DNA from: Streptomyces sp. AC550_RSS872
Lineage (GTDB): Bacteria > Actinomycetota > Actinomycetes > Streptomycetales > Streptomycetaceae
DNA length: 64,000 bases
Assembly: GCF_019049285.1 (NCBI RefSeq)
Contig: NZ_JAGMUL010000152.1
Location: forward strand, 62,001 to 126,000
Reading direction: 5' to 3'
Part shown: positions 23,531 to 31,822 of the stretch, one piece after another
Layout of the letters: each line of letters begins with the position of its first letter
Numbering within the stretch: the stretch's first letter is position 1
Notes under the pieces: generated by a model
Told to the model about the DNA's origin: nothing
What the model saw: only the letters and a program-made list of their open reading frames with translations
The model's database searches: none
Made by a program: the position numbers and the translations under genes

Positions 23531-24429
23531 ACGCGAGAGCGCGAGCCGAGGAACGCGGCGATCTTGCTCGGGTTGAACACCCACATCAGCTGGTGAATGC
23601 CCGCGGGCGAGGCGGCCACCGTCATGAACGTCGTCGGCCGGCCGTCCCGGTAGAGCAGTATCCCGTCCCGCCCGTTGGCCTCGACATGGCGGACGTCCAC
23701 CCCACTCCAGAACCGCCGCGTGGCCGTCGCCAGGTTCGCCACCCGCGCGCGGCCGAGCACGGGGACGCGCGCGGCGCCCCGGATGCCGTTGCCGTCGGAC
23801 AGGCTCACGGCGTCCGGCGTCAGGAGCGACTCCAGGGAGGCGACGTCCCCGTTCCGTGCCGCCGAGACGAAGGCGTCGAGGAGCTGTCGATGCGCCGCCG
23901 TGTCCACGCTCTCCCGCTGGTCGGCCGCGAGATGTCTGCGGGCCCGGCTCACGATCTTGCGGACGTTGACGACGCTGAGCCGAAGGATGTCCGCGATGTC
24001 GGCGTAGGCGTAGTCGAACGCCTCCCTCAGGACGTACGCGGCCCGCTCGGTGGGGTTCAGCTTCTCCAGCACGAGGAGCAGCGCGAACTCCAGCGCCTCG
24101 GCCCGTTCGGCACCCACCTCGGGATCGTTGCTCGTGTCGACGGGCTCGGGCAGCCACGGCCCGATGTAGGTTTCGCGGCGCACCCGGGCGGACTGGGCGA
24201 CGTTGACGGCCAGCCGGGTGGTGGTGCTCGACAGGAACGCCACCGGGCTGACCACCACCGAGCGGTCGGTCTTCTGCCAGCGCATCCAGACTTCCTGCAC
24301 CACGTCCTCGGCCTCGACCGCGCTCCCCAGCACGCGGTACGCGATGCCGAAGAGCCGTCGGCGGAGCCCTACGAAGACAGAAACGGCGTCGTCCAGAGTG
24401 CTTTCCGTGGCGGACGTCTCAAGATGCAT
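23521..24429 (-). CDS. SigJ/ECF41-type RNA polymerase sigma factor
   Basis: A 302-residue complete ECF sigma factor: region 2 (LFGIAYRVLGSAVEAEDVVQEVWMRW), the linker RRETYIGPWLPEPVDT, region 4 (LNPTERAAYVLREAFDYAYADIADIL) and a SnoaL-like C-terminal domain ending in the FNPSKIAAF segment. It is closely similar to the protein at 11138. Promoter P4 with an ECF41 -35/-10 lies upstream, suggesting autoregulation or cross-regulation by another SigJ paralogue. Confidence 0.93.
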   Translation of the reverse strand: MHLETSATESTLDDAVSVFVGLRRRLFGIAYRVLGSAVEAEDVVQEVWMRWQKTDRSVVVSPVAFLSSTTTRLAVNVAQSARVRRETYIGPWLPEPVDTSNDPEVGAERAEALEFALLLVLEKLNPTERAAYVLREAFDYAYADIADILRLSVVNVRKIVSRARRHLAADQRESVDTAAHRQLLDAFVSAARNGDVASLESLLTPDAVSLSDGNGIRGAARVPVLGRARVANLATATRRFWSGVDVRHVEANGRDGILLYRDGRPTTFMTVAASPAGIHQLMWVFNPSKIAAFLGSRSRVQG

Positions 24430-24472
24430 GCATGATCCCGCTGTCTCCGTTGCTCCGGTTGTCCACCTCCTT

Positions 24473-24499
24473 GACCGGATGGCTCCCCGATCTGTGACA
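24473..24499 (-). promoter_or_regulatory. ECF41-type promoter P4 (TGTCACA-N16-GGTC)
   Basis: On the minus strand TGTCACA runs 24499-24493 and GGTC 24476-24473, 43 nt before the ATG at 24429. It shares TGTCACAGATC with P1 and P2. The rest of the 400-bp gap 24430-24829 holds only the terminator of the permease gene; I see no further gene. Confidence 0.7.
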
Positions 24500-24753
24500 G
24501 GGAGGCGTTACCGAAGACGCACCGCGCGGGTCCTGTCCCGGGCGGCCGGCGGCCGTGACGACGAGGGCCGGCGGCTGCTGCGGACTGTCCGCCGCGGTAC
24601 GGGGCCGGTGGTGACCTGGCACCGGGCCAGTCGGTGCTGCTGTCTGCGAGCTCGCCTCGCTTTACCCGACCGGTTGCTGCCTCTCACCCGCCGCGCATTC
24701 CGGCACTGCGAACCGACGCGGCCGGCCGTCTTTCTCCCCTCAGAAACGGGCGG

Positions 24754-24780
24754 CGGCCCAGGGAGAGGCTCCCTGGGCCG
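24754..24780. terminator. Hairpin terminator of the permease gene
   Basis: A perfect 11-bp stem, CGGCCCAGGGA with its complement, around a 5-nt loop, about 50 nt downstream of the permease stop at 24830 in the direction of transcription. Confidence 0.8.
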
Positions 24781-24829
24781 CGAGATCGGCCCTCTGCACC
24801 ACGGCGCCGACGCCCTGCGTGTGCGGTGG

Positions 24830-26290
24830 CTATTTGGGCGCGACGGACCCCTGGGTTCCGTTGCGCCGGTTCCGCTCCCGGACCAGTGAGATCGCGACCA
24901 CCAGGACGGCGACGAGTACGGAGAGCAGGACCTGGCTGCGGCCACCGCCCTCGCTGTCGTCGGTGAGCATGTAGAGGAGCACGAACGAGATCATCCCGAT
25001 CGTCGCCCACGTCAGATACGGGAAGAGCCACATCCGCACGACGAGTTTCTCCGGGTCCTCGCGCAGGATGATCCCCCGCATCCGCAGTTGCGAGAAGCAG
25101 ATGACCAGCCACACGAAGAGTGCGACGGCGCCGGAGGAGTTCAGCAGGAACTGGAAGACGGTCTCCGGCCACAGATAGTTGAAGGCGACGGCGACGAAGC
25201 CGAAGGCCACCGAGGCCAGGATCGCGGTCTGCGGTACGCCGCGGGTGTTCGTACGGACGAAGGACCGCGGCGCGTCGCCCCGCTGGCCGAGGGAGAAGGC
25301 CATGCGAGAAGCGGTGTAGAGGCCCGAGTTGAGACAGGACAGCACGGCGGTCAGCACGATGAAGTTCATGATCTGCCCGGCGTGAGGGATGCCGATCGAG
25401 TCGAGCGCCGCCACGTACGAGCCATCCTTCTTGATCGCGGGGTCGTTCCACGGCAAGAGCGAGACCACGACCAGGATCGAACCGACGTAGAAGACCCCGA
25501 CCCGCCAGATGACGCTCCTGGTGGCCTTGGCGACCGCCCGCCGGGCATCCGGGGACTCCCCGGCGGCAAGGGTGACGATCTCGCTGCCCATGAAGGAGAA
25601 GACGACCAGAAGGATGCCGGTGAGGATCGCTCCGGAACCGTTCGGCAGGAAGCCGCCGTGCTCGGTGAGATTGTCGAAGCCGGTCGCGGCGTGGTCGGAG
25701 CCGGGCAGCACACCGAAGATCGCCAGGCCGCCGAGGACGATGAAGCCCGAGATCGCGACGACCTTGATGCCCGCGAACCAGAACTCGAACTCGCCGAAGG
25801 AGCCGACCGAGGCCAGGTTCGTGGCCGTGAGTACCACCATCACGATCAGCGCCCAGGCCCATTGCGGTACGGCCGGCACCCACCCTTCCAGGATCACGGC
25901 ACCCGCGGTCGCCTCCACGGCGAGCACGACGACCCAGAAGAACCAGTACAGCCAGCCGATCGAGAACCCGGCCCAGCGGCCCAGCGCCCGGTCCGCATAC
26001 GCGGAGAAGGAGCCGGAGGACGGATTCGCGGCGGCCATCTCGCCGAGCATGCGCATCACGAAGACGACCAGCGCGCCGACCAGTACGTATGACACGAGGA
26101 TGCCGGGTCCGGCTGCGGCGATACCGGAGGCCGAACCCACGAAGAGACCGGCACCGATGACCCCGCCGATGGCGATCATCGACAGATGGCGGTTCTTGAG
26201 ACCGGCCCGCAGACCTTCCTGCCCCGGAGGCGGGCCATCTGCGGGCGGGGCAGTGTCAGGTGCCAGAGAACCAGGGGGACGTGTAGTCAT
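24830..26290 (-). CDS. APC-family amino-acid permease (GABA permease-like)
   Basis: A 486-residue transporter of the amino acid/polyamine/organocation family with about 12 membrane segments. The first helix carries the family signature IAIGGVIGAGLFVGSASG, followed by YVLVGALVVFVMRMLGEMA and GWLYWFFWVVVLAVEATAGA, as in GabP and related amino-acid/proton symporters. ATG 26290 or 26302 are both possible; neither has a good ribosome site. The PucR-type regulator, which in actinobacteria often controls amine or purine catabolism, lies next to it on the same strand and is a likely regulator. Substrate not determined. Confidence 0.88.
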   Translation of the reverse strand: MTTRPPGSLAPDTAPPADGPPPGQEGLRAGLKNRHLSMIAIGGVIGAGLFVGSASGIAAAGPGILVSYVLVGALVVFVMRMLGEMAAANPSSGSFSAYADRALGRWAGFSIGWLYWFFWVVVLAVEATAGAVILEGWVPAVPQWAWALIVMVVLTATNLASVGSFGEFEFWFAGIKVVAISGFIVLGGLAIFGVLPGSDHAATGFDNLTEHGGFLPNGSGAILTGILLVVFSFMGSEIVTLAAGESPDARRAVAKATRSVIWRVGVFYVGSILVVVSLLPWNDPAIKKDGSYVAALDSIGIPHAGQIMNFIVLTAVLSCLNSGLYTASRMAFSLGQRGDAPRSFVRTNTRGVPQTAILASVAFGFVAVAFNYLWPETVFQFLLNSSGAVALFVWLVICFSQLRMRGIILREDPEKLVVRMWLFPYLTWATIGMISFVLLYMLTDDSEGGGRSQVLLSVLVAVLVVAISLVRERNRRNGTQGSVAPK

Positions 26291-26453
26291 GTCGACATCC
26301 ATTTGAGTGGTTGGGAGGGCCTGGCGGGGAGTGGTGGCCCCGGGAAAGCGGTCACGGCATGGAGCGTCGCGCTCCGCCTCCTCGTGGGAGGGTGAGCCGT
26401 GTCACGTGGGGAAATGGATTTGCGCAAGCTTATGAGGGGCCATGGGCCGACGT

Positions 26454-26474
26454 GTTTGTGAATGCTGAACAAAC
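26454..26474. promoter_or_regulatory. Inverted repeat GTTTGT-N9-ACAAAC upstream of the permease
   Basis: A perfect 6-9-6 inverted repeat in an AT-richer stretch about 165 bp upstream of the permease start and just after the PucR stop. It would suit an operator for the permease gene, possibly for the adjacent PucR protein. Functional assignment is inference. Confidence 0.35.
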
Positions 26475-26516
26475 TCGCCCGCAATGCCTGTACGACCGGA
26501 CAATGCGCAGGCGGCG

Positions 26517-28148
26517 TCAGGTGGTCGGCGGAAGCCGCAGCTGGAGCATGGCCAGCAGGCGCTGGTCGGGACGGCTCAGATCGAGACCCGTCAGCTCCTC
26601 GGCCCGGCGAAGGCGGTAGCGCAGCGTGTTGGGGTGCACATGCAGCTGAGTCGCGGCTTCCCGGACGTCACCGAAGGCATTCAGATACGCCAGCAGGGAC
26701 TCGGCCATCCGCCCCTGGTGCCGACTGTCGTGCGCCACCAGGGCGGTCAGCCGTGGATCCCGTATCTCGGGGTGGGCGGAGAGCAGCGTCAGTATCTCGC
26801 TGACCAGCACTTCCGCCTGGATGTCCGGCAACGAGGCAACTGCGGCGGGAAGGCCGGCTCCCAGCATCGCGTCGAGGATGCGGTCGGACTCCCGGCGCGA
26901 CTCGGGGACGTCCCCGAGCCCGGACACCACACAGCCGACAGAGCCGCGCAGCGGCAGGCCCAGGTGGCGGCGTGCGGCATCGGTGATCTCCTCGCCCCAG
27001 CCGCGCAGCGTGTCCGTGTCGATACTGCCGGGCAGCTGCGGCAGGAGCACGTAGATACGGGGATCGAGCTGGGTCACCAACGCACTGCGGTGCCGGGCCG
27101 CGATGTGCACCGAGATCAGGTTGGTGACCTCGGTGCGCGTCAGCTCCGGCGCGGCGACGCCCTCGGCAGTCTCGTACGAGAACCCCAGGACGGCTGCCGG
27201 CAGGGTGGCGTCGAACCCCAGGTGTGTGGCGAGCGGCTGCGGCCCGGTGCTCCCTTCCAGCAGCCCGGCCAGCAGGGTCCGGGTCAGCGTCACGTTCTCG
27301 GACAGCTCCCGGCGGCGGCGTACCAGGTGGTGCGCGGCGACCCGGGCGGCACCCAGAAGTGCCTGCTCCGAGTGTTCGGACAGGGGCGTCGAGCCCTCCT
27401 GCACCCAGATGGTGCCCAGCTGCCGGTCCCCGGACCGGATCGCCACCGCGAGGCGGCCCCGGATCCCCAGCTTCGGGTGGCTGTCGATACCGATCACCTG
27501 GTCACTGGAGTGCAGGTGCTGGAAAACGCCCCACTCGCGCAGCTTTGCCAGATACGCCTCCGGTCCCTGCCAACCGAGAATGGACCGCCGCCGCAGGTCG
27601 TCGATCTCGTCGGCGTCGGTGGAGCGGGAGTAGGCCAGCACCCGGTTGGCGGCGTCCTCGATGCTGACGATGCCGTTGGTGAGGACGGCGGTGGTCTGGG
27701 CGAGGGAGAACAGGTCGCCCTCCTCCGCCCCTGCACCGGGGTATCCCGGAGGTACGTCGTCGAGGGCAGCGCGGGCCAGCGCGTTCACCTGCTCCCAGCG
27801 TCCTTCAGCGCGCAGTGACAGCAGGGCCACGCCGGCCTCGGCGGCGGTCTCGGAGAGGGCCGCGCCCTGACCGGGCCCATCCAGCTTGACCATGACGGCG
27901 GCGGCTCCGTCACGGGCGGCCGCCCGCAGCGCGGGAAGAGCAGCTCGGCCACGGGCACCGATGACGAGGACCAGTTCGCCCGGCAGGGAGCTCGGCGGGT
28001 CCTCCGGGTCGAGCAGGGCGACGCCCCGGATCTCGACGTCGAGCCCGGCGGGGGCGGACTGCACCTCCACCAGCGAGTCGCCCAGGGCCATCAGCAGCTG
28101 GCGCAGGCTGATGCTCGCTGCGGGGGAAGGCATCGCGGCCGGATCCAT
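26517..28148 (-). CDS. PucR/CdaR-family transcriptional regulator
   Basis: A 543-residue regulator: an N-terminal PucR ligand-sensing domain (about 15-130), a central GAF-like/GGDEF-like region, and the C-terminal PucR helix-turn-helix with the typical LLAYLNAFGDVREAATQLHVHPNTLRYRL arrangement near residues 490-520. Members activate purine, amino-acid or amine utilisation genes. It lies downstream of, and codirectional with, the APC permease, 214 bp apart, hence a likely local regulator. The ATG at 28148 was taken although ATGs at codon 6 and around 20 also exist. Confidence 0.9.
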   Translation of the reverse strand: MDPAAMPSPAASISLRQLLMALGDSLVEVQSAPAGLDVEIRGVALLDPEDPPSSLPGELVLVIGARGRAALPALRAAARDGAAAVMVKLDGPGQGAALSETAAEAGVALLSLRAEGRWEQVNALARAALDDVPPGYPGAGAEEGDLFSLAQTTAVLTNGIVSIEDAANRVLAYSRSTDADEIDDLRRRSILGWQGPEAYLAKLREWGVFQHLHSSDQVIGIDSHPKLGIRGRLAVAIRSGDRQLGTIWVQEGSTPLSEHSEQALLGAARVAAHHLVRRRRELSENVTLTRTLLAGLLEGSTGPQPLATHLGFDATLPAAVLGFSYETAEGVAAPELTRTEVTNLISVHIAARHRSALVTQLDPRIYVLLPQLPGSIDTDTLRGWGEEITDAARRHLGLPLRGSVGCVVSGLGDVPESRRESDRILDAMLGAGLPAAVASLPDIQAEVLVSEILTLLSAHPEIRDPRLTALVAHDSRHQGRMAESLLAYLNAFGDVREAATQLHVHPNTLRYRLRRAEELTGLDLSRPDQRLLAMLQLRLPPTT

Positions 28149-28292
28149 GAAGATCGCCTCTGTCGGGAACCACGCAGGACCTTGATGCTATCGGCCCGCG
28201 GAGAGGCTCGGTCTGCCACAGCGCGGCGGAGGCACCGGCAGGAGCCGTTCGCAGAGTGGGCCGCGCTTCCGGGGAATCAGCAGGTGCGCAGG

Positions 28293-28418
28293 TCAGGCCC
28301 AGACTGCCACCGGTGTGAACGAGCTGTCCTGCCTGAAGAGATCCCTCCCGCCGGCCCGTTCCACCCGCAGCTCGTAGTTGCAGTGCCGCAGGTAGTACCC
28401 GGGGGAGTTGTACGGAAG
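28293..28418 (-). pseudogene. CBM42/AbfB arabinose-binding module relic
   Basis: The last 41 residues of a minus-strand frame read YNSPGYYLRHCNYELRV, then GRDLFRQDSSFTPVAVWA and stop. This is the characteristic beta-trefoil repeat of AbfB modules from alpha-L-arabinofuranosidase-type enzymes (YLRH.N..LR, LFR.DSSF). The 130 or so bases upstream (GYGTCCYGG...) stay open but show no further recognised domain, and no catalytic domain or start is present. It is the tail end of a lost secreted glycan-binding protein in the 557-bp gap between the PucR and amidase genes. Confidence 0.65.
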
Positions 28419-28666
28419 CCCTGGTGGCGCAGGTACCTGCCGGAGGAGTCGCGTGCCGGAGGTGTCGTGGCTGCCGCCGTAGCAGCAGGTCCCGTAGCCG
28501 TCGTAGAAGATCCGCCGGCCGCCGTTGTCGGGCTGCACCGGCGCGGGACCTTCGCGGTGGCTGCCCCAGCCCGCCCAGTTGCCCGTGCGGGAGATCCTGG
28601 GAGAAACCTGCGGTGAACCTCGGAGCCGCACCGGGCGAAACCGTTCCGCCGCCGCACCCAGGAGGT

Positions 28667-28678
28667 TACCGTTCGGTA
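28667..28678. promoter_or_regulatory. TetR-type operator-like inverted repeat TACCG-TT-CGGTA
   Basis: A perfect 5-2-5 inverted repeat 27 nt before the amidase ATG, of the shape bound by TetR-family repressors. No TetR gene is adjacent in the window, so the regulator would be elsewhere. Confidence 0.35.
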
Positions 28679-28705
28679 GACAATGTCGTCCCGGAGGTGC
28701 TCCGT

Positions 28706-30130
28706 ATGACATCCGACCGTGCCGCAGGCCTCGCCGAGTCCGCCCGAGCGCTGGCTGCCGGGGAGGTGACGTCGCGGGGGCTCGTCGCGGAGGCACTGGC
28801 GCGGATCGAGGCGACCCAAGGGTCCCTCAACGCCTTCCGGGTGATCCGGGCCGAGGCCGCCCTCGCCGAGGCGAAGGCCGCCGACGCGGAGCTCGCCGCC
28901 GGGGCACGCAGGCCGCTGCTGGGCGTGCCGGTCGCGGTGAAGGACGACATGGACGTGGCGGGCGAGCCGACCGCGTTCGGCTGCTGCGGTGAGTTCCCTC
29001 CGGTCGCCGAGGACGGCGAGGCGGTACGGAGGCTGCGCGCGGCCGGTGCCGTGATCGTCGGCAAGACCAACACCTGCGAGCTGGGACAGTGGCCGTTCAC
29101 CGAGGGCCCCGCCTTCGGCGCGACCCGCAATCCATGGCACCCGGACCATACGCCGGGCGGCTCGTCCGGCGGCTCGGCGGCCGCAGTCGCCGCTGGTCTG
29201 GTGCCGGCCGCGCTGGGCTCGGACGGCGCCGGTTCGGTGCGGATCCCCGCCTCGTGGACCCATCTGATCGGCATCAAGCCCCAGCGCGGGCGCATCTCCA
29301 CCTGGCCGCGCGGGGAGTCCTTCCAGGGCATCACCGTCAACGGCACCCTCGCCCGTACGGTGGCCGACGCGGCCCTCCTGCTGGACGCGGCGGCCGGCAA
29401 CCACGATCTCGACCCGCACCGCCCGCCGGCGGTCAACGCCTCCGAGGCCGTGGGCCGCGATCCCGGACGACTGCGCATCGCACTCTCCCTCAAGCCGCCG
29501 TTCACCGCCGTGCCCGCCCGTCTCCAGCCGGAGGTGCGGGCCAGGGTGGTCCGACTCGCCGAGAAACTGGGCGCGTTGGGGCACTTCGTCGAGGAGGCCG
29601 ATCCGCCGTACGGCCAGATCGGGCTGACCTTCGTCCCGCGCGCGACCGTCGGTATCGCCGAGTGGGCCGGCGACGCGCCCTTCCCCGCCCTGCTCGACCC
29701 GCGCACCCGGAGCGCCGCGCGGCTGGGCCGGTTCCTCGGCGGGGCCCCGCTGCGGGCGGCCCGGCGTGCGGAGGCGGTGCTGCACCGGCGTATCGGCGCC
29801 TTCTACGAGTCCTACGACGTGATCCTCGCGCCCACAACGGCCGCTCCCCCGCCCCGAGTCGGCGCGATGCTCGAACTCGGCGGTTTCGCCACCGACCGCG
29901 CGATGATCGCCGCCTGCCCCTACGCCTGGCCCTGGAACGTGCTGGGCTGGCCCGGCGTCAACGTCCCCGCCGGGTTCGTGGACGGGCTGCCCGTCGGCGC
30001 CCAGCTGCTCGGCCCGGCGAACAGCGAGCCGCTGCTGATCTCGCTGGCCGCACAGCTGGAGGCGGATCTGCGCTGGTACGAACTGTGGCCGCCGCAGCAG
30101 GGCGAGACCGTACCGGCCCCCGTCGTCTGA
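28706..30130 (+). CDS. Amidase-signature enzyme
   Basis: A 474-residue amidase-signature hydrolase. The Ser-cisSer-Lys triad is visible: Lys79 in VPVAVKDD, cis-Ser in PGGSSGGSAA (Ser153/154) and nucleophile Ser177 in GSDGAGSVRIP. Members hydrolyse amides; some are GatA of the tRNA-dependent amidotransferase, but this one has no gatB/gatC neighbours and has the non-specific amidase C-terminus, so a catabolic amidase is more likely. ATG 28706 follows CGGAGG. A TetR-operator-like palindrome lies just upstream. Confidence 0.9.
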   Translation: MTSDRAAGLAESARALAAGEVTSRGLVAEALARIEATQGSLNAFRVIRAEAALAEAKAADAELAAGARRPLLGVPVAVKDDMDVAGEPTAFGCCGEFPPVAEDGEAVRRLRAAGAVIVGKTNTCELGQWPFTEGPAFGATRNPWHPDHTPGGSSGGSAAAVAAGLVPAALGSDGAGSVRIPASWTHLIGIKPQRGRISTWPRGESFQGITVNGTLARTVADAALLLDAAAGNHDLDPHRPPAVNASEAVGRDPGRLRIALSLKPPFTAVPARLQPEVRARVVRLAEKLGALGHFVEEADPPYGQIGLTFVPRATVGIAEWAGDAPFPALLDPRTRSAARLGRFLGGAPLRAARRAEAVLHRRIGAFYESYDVILAPTTAAPPPRVGAMLELGGFATDRAMIAACPYAWPWNVLGWPGVNVPAGFVDGLPVGAQLLGPANSEPLLISLAAQLEADLRWYELWPPQQGETVPAPVV

Positions 30131-30224
30131 GCCGGCGCGGCCAACGGCGGGCAGGCAGGCAGGCCCTGCTCTGTGACGTTGGAGAAGTGAAGCTCCGGGC
30201 CTCTTCGGTGCCCCCTCACGCGTG

Positions 30225-30260
30225 GCTCACGGGGGCAGCCCCTAAGGTGCCCCCGTGAGC
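30225..30260. promoter_or_regulatory. 13-bp perfect inverted repeat spanning the PemK/MazF-like start codon
   Basis: GCTCACGGGGGCA (30225-30237) and its exact complement TGCCCCCGTGAGC (30248-30260) flank a 10-nt loop. The GTG start codon at 30255-30257 lies in the right arm. In a transcript starting upstream the start would be locked in a stem; as DNA it is a strong operator shape for autoregulation. Confidence 0.6.
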
Positions 30261-30701
30261 ACGCTTACCGACGGACACGTCCCGGGTCGCCACGGCCCCA
30301 CCGCCACCACCGAGGCCGACCCCCGCGCGGTCGGCAAGGTCCGTACCGAGTACTCGCCCGCGCACGACGGCGACCCCGACCCCGGGGAGATCGTCTGGAC
30401 CTGGGTTCCCTTCGAGGAGAACGACGGCAGAGGAAAGGACCGCCCGGTGCTCGTCGTCGCCCGCGAGCCCGGCGGCACCTTCCTGGCCGTGCAGTTGTCC
30501 AGCAAGCGGCACGACGGGAACCGTGAGTGGGTGGCCATCGGCAGCGGGCCGTGGGACCGGACGGGCCGCGACTCCTGGGTGGACGTGGACCGCATCCTGC
30601 GCCTGCACGAGCAGGGCATGCGCCGTGAGGCCTGTGCCCTGGACCGGGGGCGGTTCAACCTGGTCAGGCGCCGGCTGCACGAGCGCTACGGCTGGACCTG
30701 A
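30255..30701 (+). CDS. PemK/MazF-family toxin-like protein
   Basis: A 148-residue protein with the PemK/MazF SH3-like core: GEIVWTWVPFEENDGRGKDRPVLVV near residues 43-68, then the LAVQLSSK strand. These resemble mRNA endonuclease toxins, where the RPVLVV strand and a following Thr/Ser pocket are conserved. No antitoxin gene precedes it; the ~45-residue N-terminal extension is unusual for MazF. A solitary housekeeping or regulatory role is therefore possible. Its 3' end overlaps the convergent PARG-like gene by 16 nt. Confidence 0.75.
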   Translation: MSTLTDGHVPGRHGPTATTEADPRAVGKVRTEYSPAHDGDPDPGEIVWTWVPFEENDGRGKDRPVLVVAREPGGTFLAVQLSSKRHDGNREWVAIGSGPWDRTGRDSWVDVDRILRLHEQGMRREACALDRGRFNLVRRRLHERYGWT

Positions 30702-31525
30702 CGCCGAAGCCGGGGAGACTCCGGGAAGGCCTGCGCGAACGCGGCCCGCACCGGGCTGTCCGGCCTGCGGTCCAGGATGCCGAACACCACGTGCTCGAAG
30801 GCCCCGGCGAACCGCCCGCCGGGCGCGAGCAGCGCCCGGAACGCGCCCGCCACCTGGGCCGGATCGTTCTGGAACACTCCGCAGCCCCAGGCTCCCAGCA
30901 CCAGTCGGCGGTACCCGTGCGCCACGGCCGTCTCCAGCACGCGCTCGGCCCGTGCGGCCAGCGCGTGCGGCAGCTCGGCCGTGCGCTGCGGGGCCGTACG
31001 CCGTACGACACCCGCGTTGGGCGCGGCGGCGGTCAGGAACCCGGCCCGGTAAGGCTCGTCCAGCAGGCGGCCTCGGTCGTCGCGGAAGACGGGCACGCCG
31101 GGTGAGTGGATGACGCGGTCCGTGTAGAACGGATCGCGGTGGGCGCGGTGGTGGTCGTAGAACGCGCGGGCTTCGAGCAGGCAGGTGTACAGCGCCGAGG
31201 CGCGGCACAGGGCCTCCTCCTGGGCCTGGGCGCCGTTCAGGAAACCGCCGCCCGGATTGCGGGCCGAGGCGAAGTTCAGCACGGCTGTGTCGTCGGCGAG
31301 CCGGCGGGCCGCCTCCAGGCTGCTCTCGCCGGTGACCTCGAAGAACGTCTCGGCATCGGAGGTCCGCTGCACCGGCACCGGGTCCGGCCCGTACATCCGC
31401 GTGCCCTGCCGGGCGGCCTCGACGGCCGCCGCGATCGACACCTCGCGCCCGTCGGACGCGCGGTATGCCCCCGCCGCGACGATCTGCTCCGTCTGCTGTG
31501 CGACACCGCGCAGACGCGCGCTCAT
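30686..31525 (-). CDS. Microbial-type poly(ADP-ribose) glycohydrolase-like protein (TIGR02452 family)
   Basis: A 279-residue macrodomain-like protein. The bacterial PARG signature is visible as NPGGGFLNGAQAQEEALCRAS, with the preceding NFASA strand and the later LGAWGCGVFQNDP loop of the macrodomain. The expected reaction is hydrolysis of ADP-ribose from proteins or polymers in the cytoplasm. ATG 31525 begins MSARLRGVAQQT, typical for the family; a longer frame to 31720 is not supported. It is convergent with the PemK-like gene and divergent from the ergothioneine operon. Confidence 0.87.
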   Translation of the reverse strand: MSARLRGVAQQTEQIVAAGAYRASDGREVSIAAAVEAARQGTRMYGPDPVPVQRTSDAETFFEVTGESSLEAARRLADDTAVLNFASARNPGGGFLNGAQAQEEALCRASALYTCLLEARAFYDHHRAHRDPFYTDRVIHSPGVPVFRDDRGRLLDEPYRAGFLTAAAPNAGVVRRTAPQRTAELPHALAARAERVLETAVAHGYRRLVLGAWGCGVFQNDPAQVAGAFRALLAPGGRFAGAFEHVVFGILDRRPDSPVRAAFAQAFPESPRLRRQVQP

Positions 31526-31822
31526 GGCGCCACCCCCGTGCGCGCCACGAACGCGCTCCGCGCGATCTCCCCCGTCGTGCTCATGCACCGATCCTGGGTG
31601 ATGCTGGTGCTGCGGTGCAACGGAGTTTCCCGGCCCCGCGGCAGAGCGCGAACGGCCGGGAAATCCCCTGCCAACGCCCGGAGAGGGGAGGTTACCGACC
31701 CGGAACGTGCCGGTACGCACCCTTGTGCGAAGCGACGCGAGGGTCTTGGGTGGGACGAGTGTGCCGGCCCGCCCACAAGATCCGGGCCGGGCGGCATCGC
31801 GGACTCTCAGGAGGATCCCGAC

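Noticed and set aside
22655..24435. Long plus-strand frame 22786-24435 across two sigma-like genes
   Set aside because: It is out of frame with the real gene at 22655 and antisense to the sigma gene at 23521; no domain.
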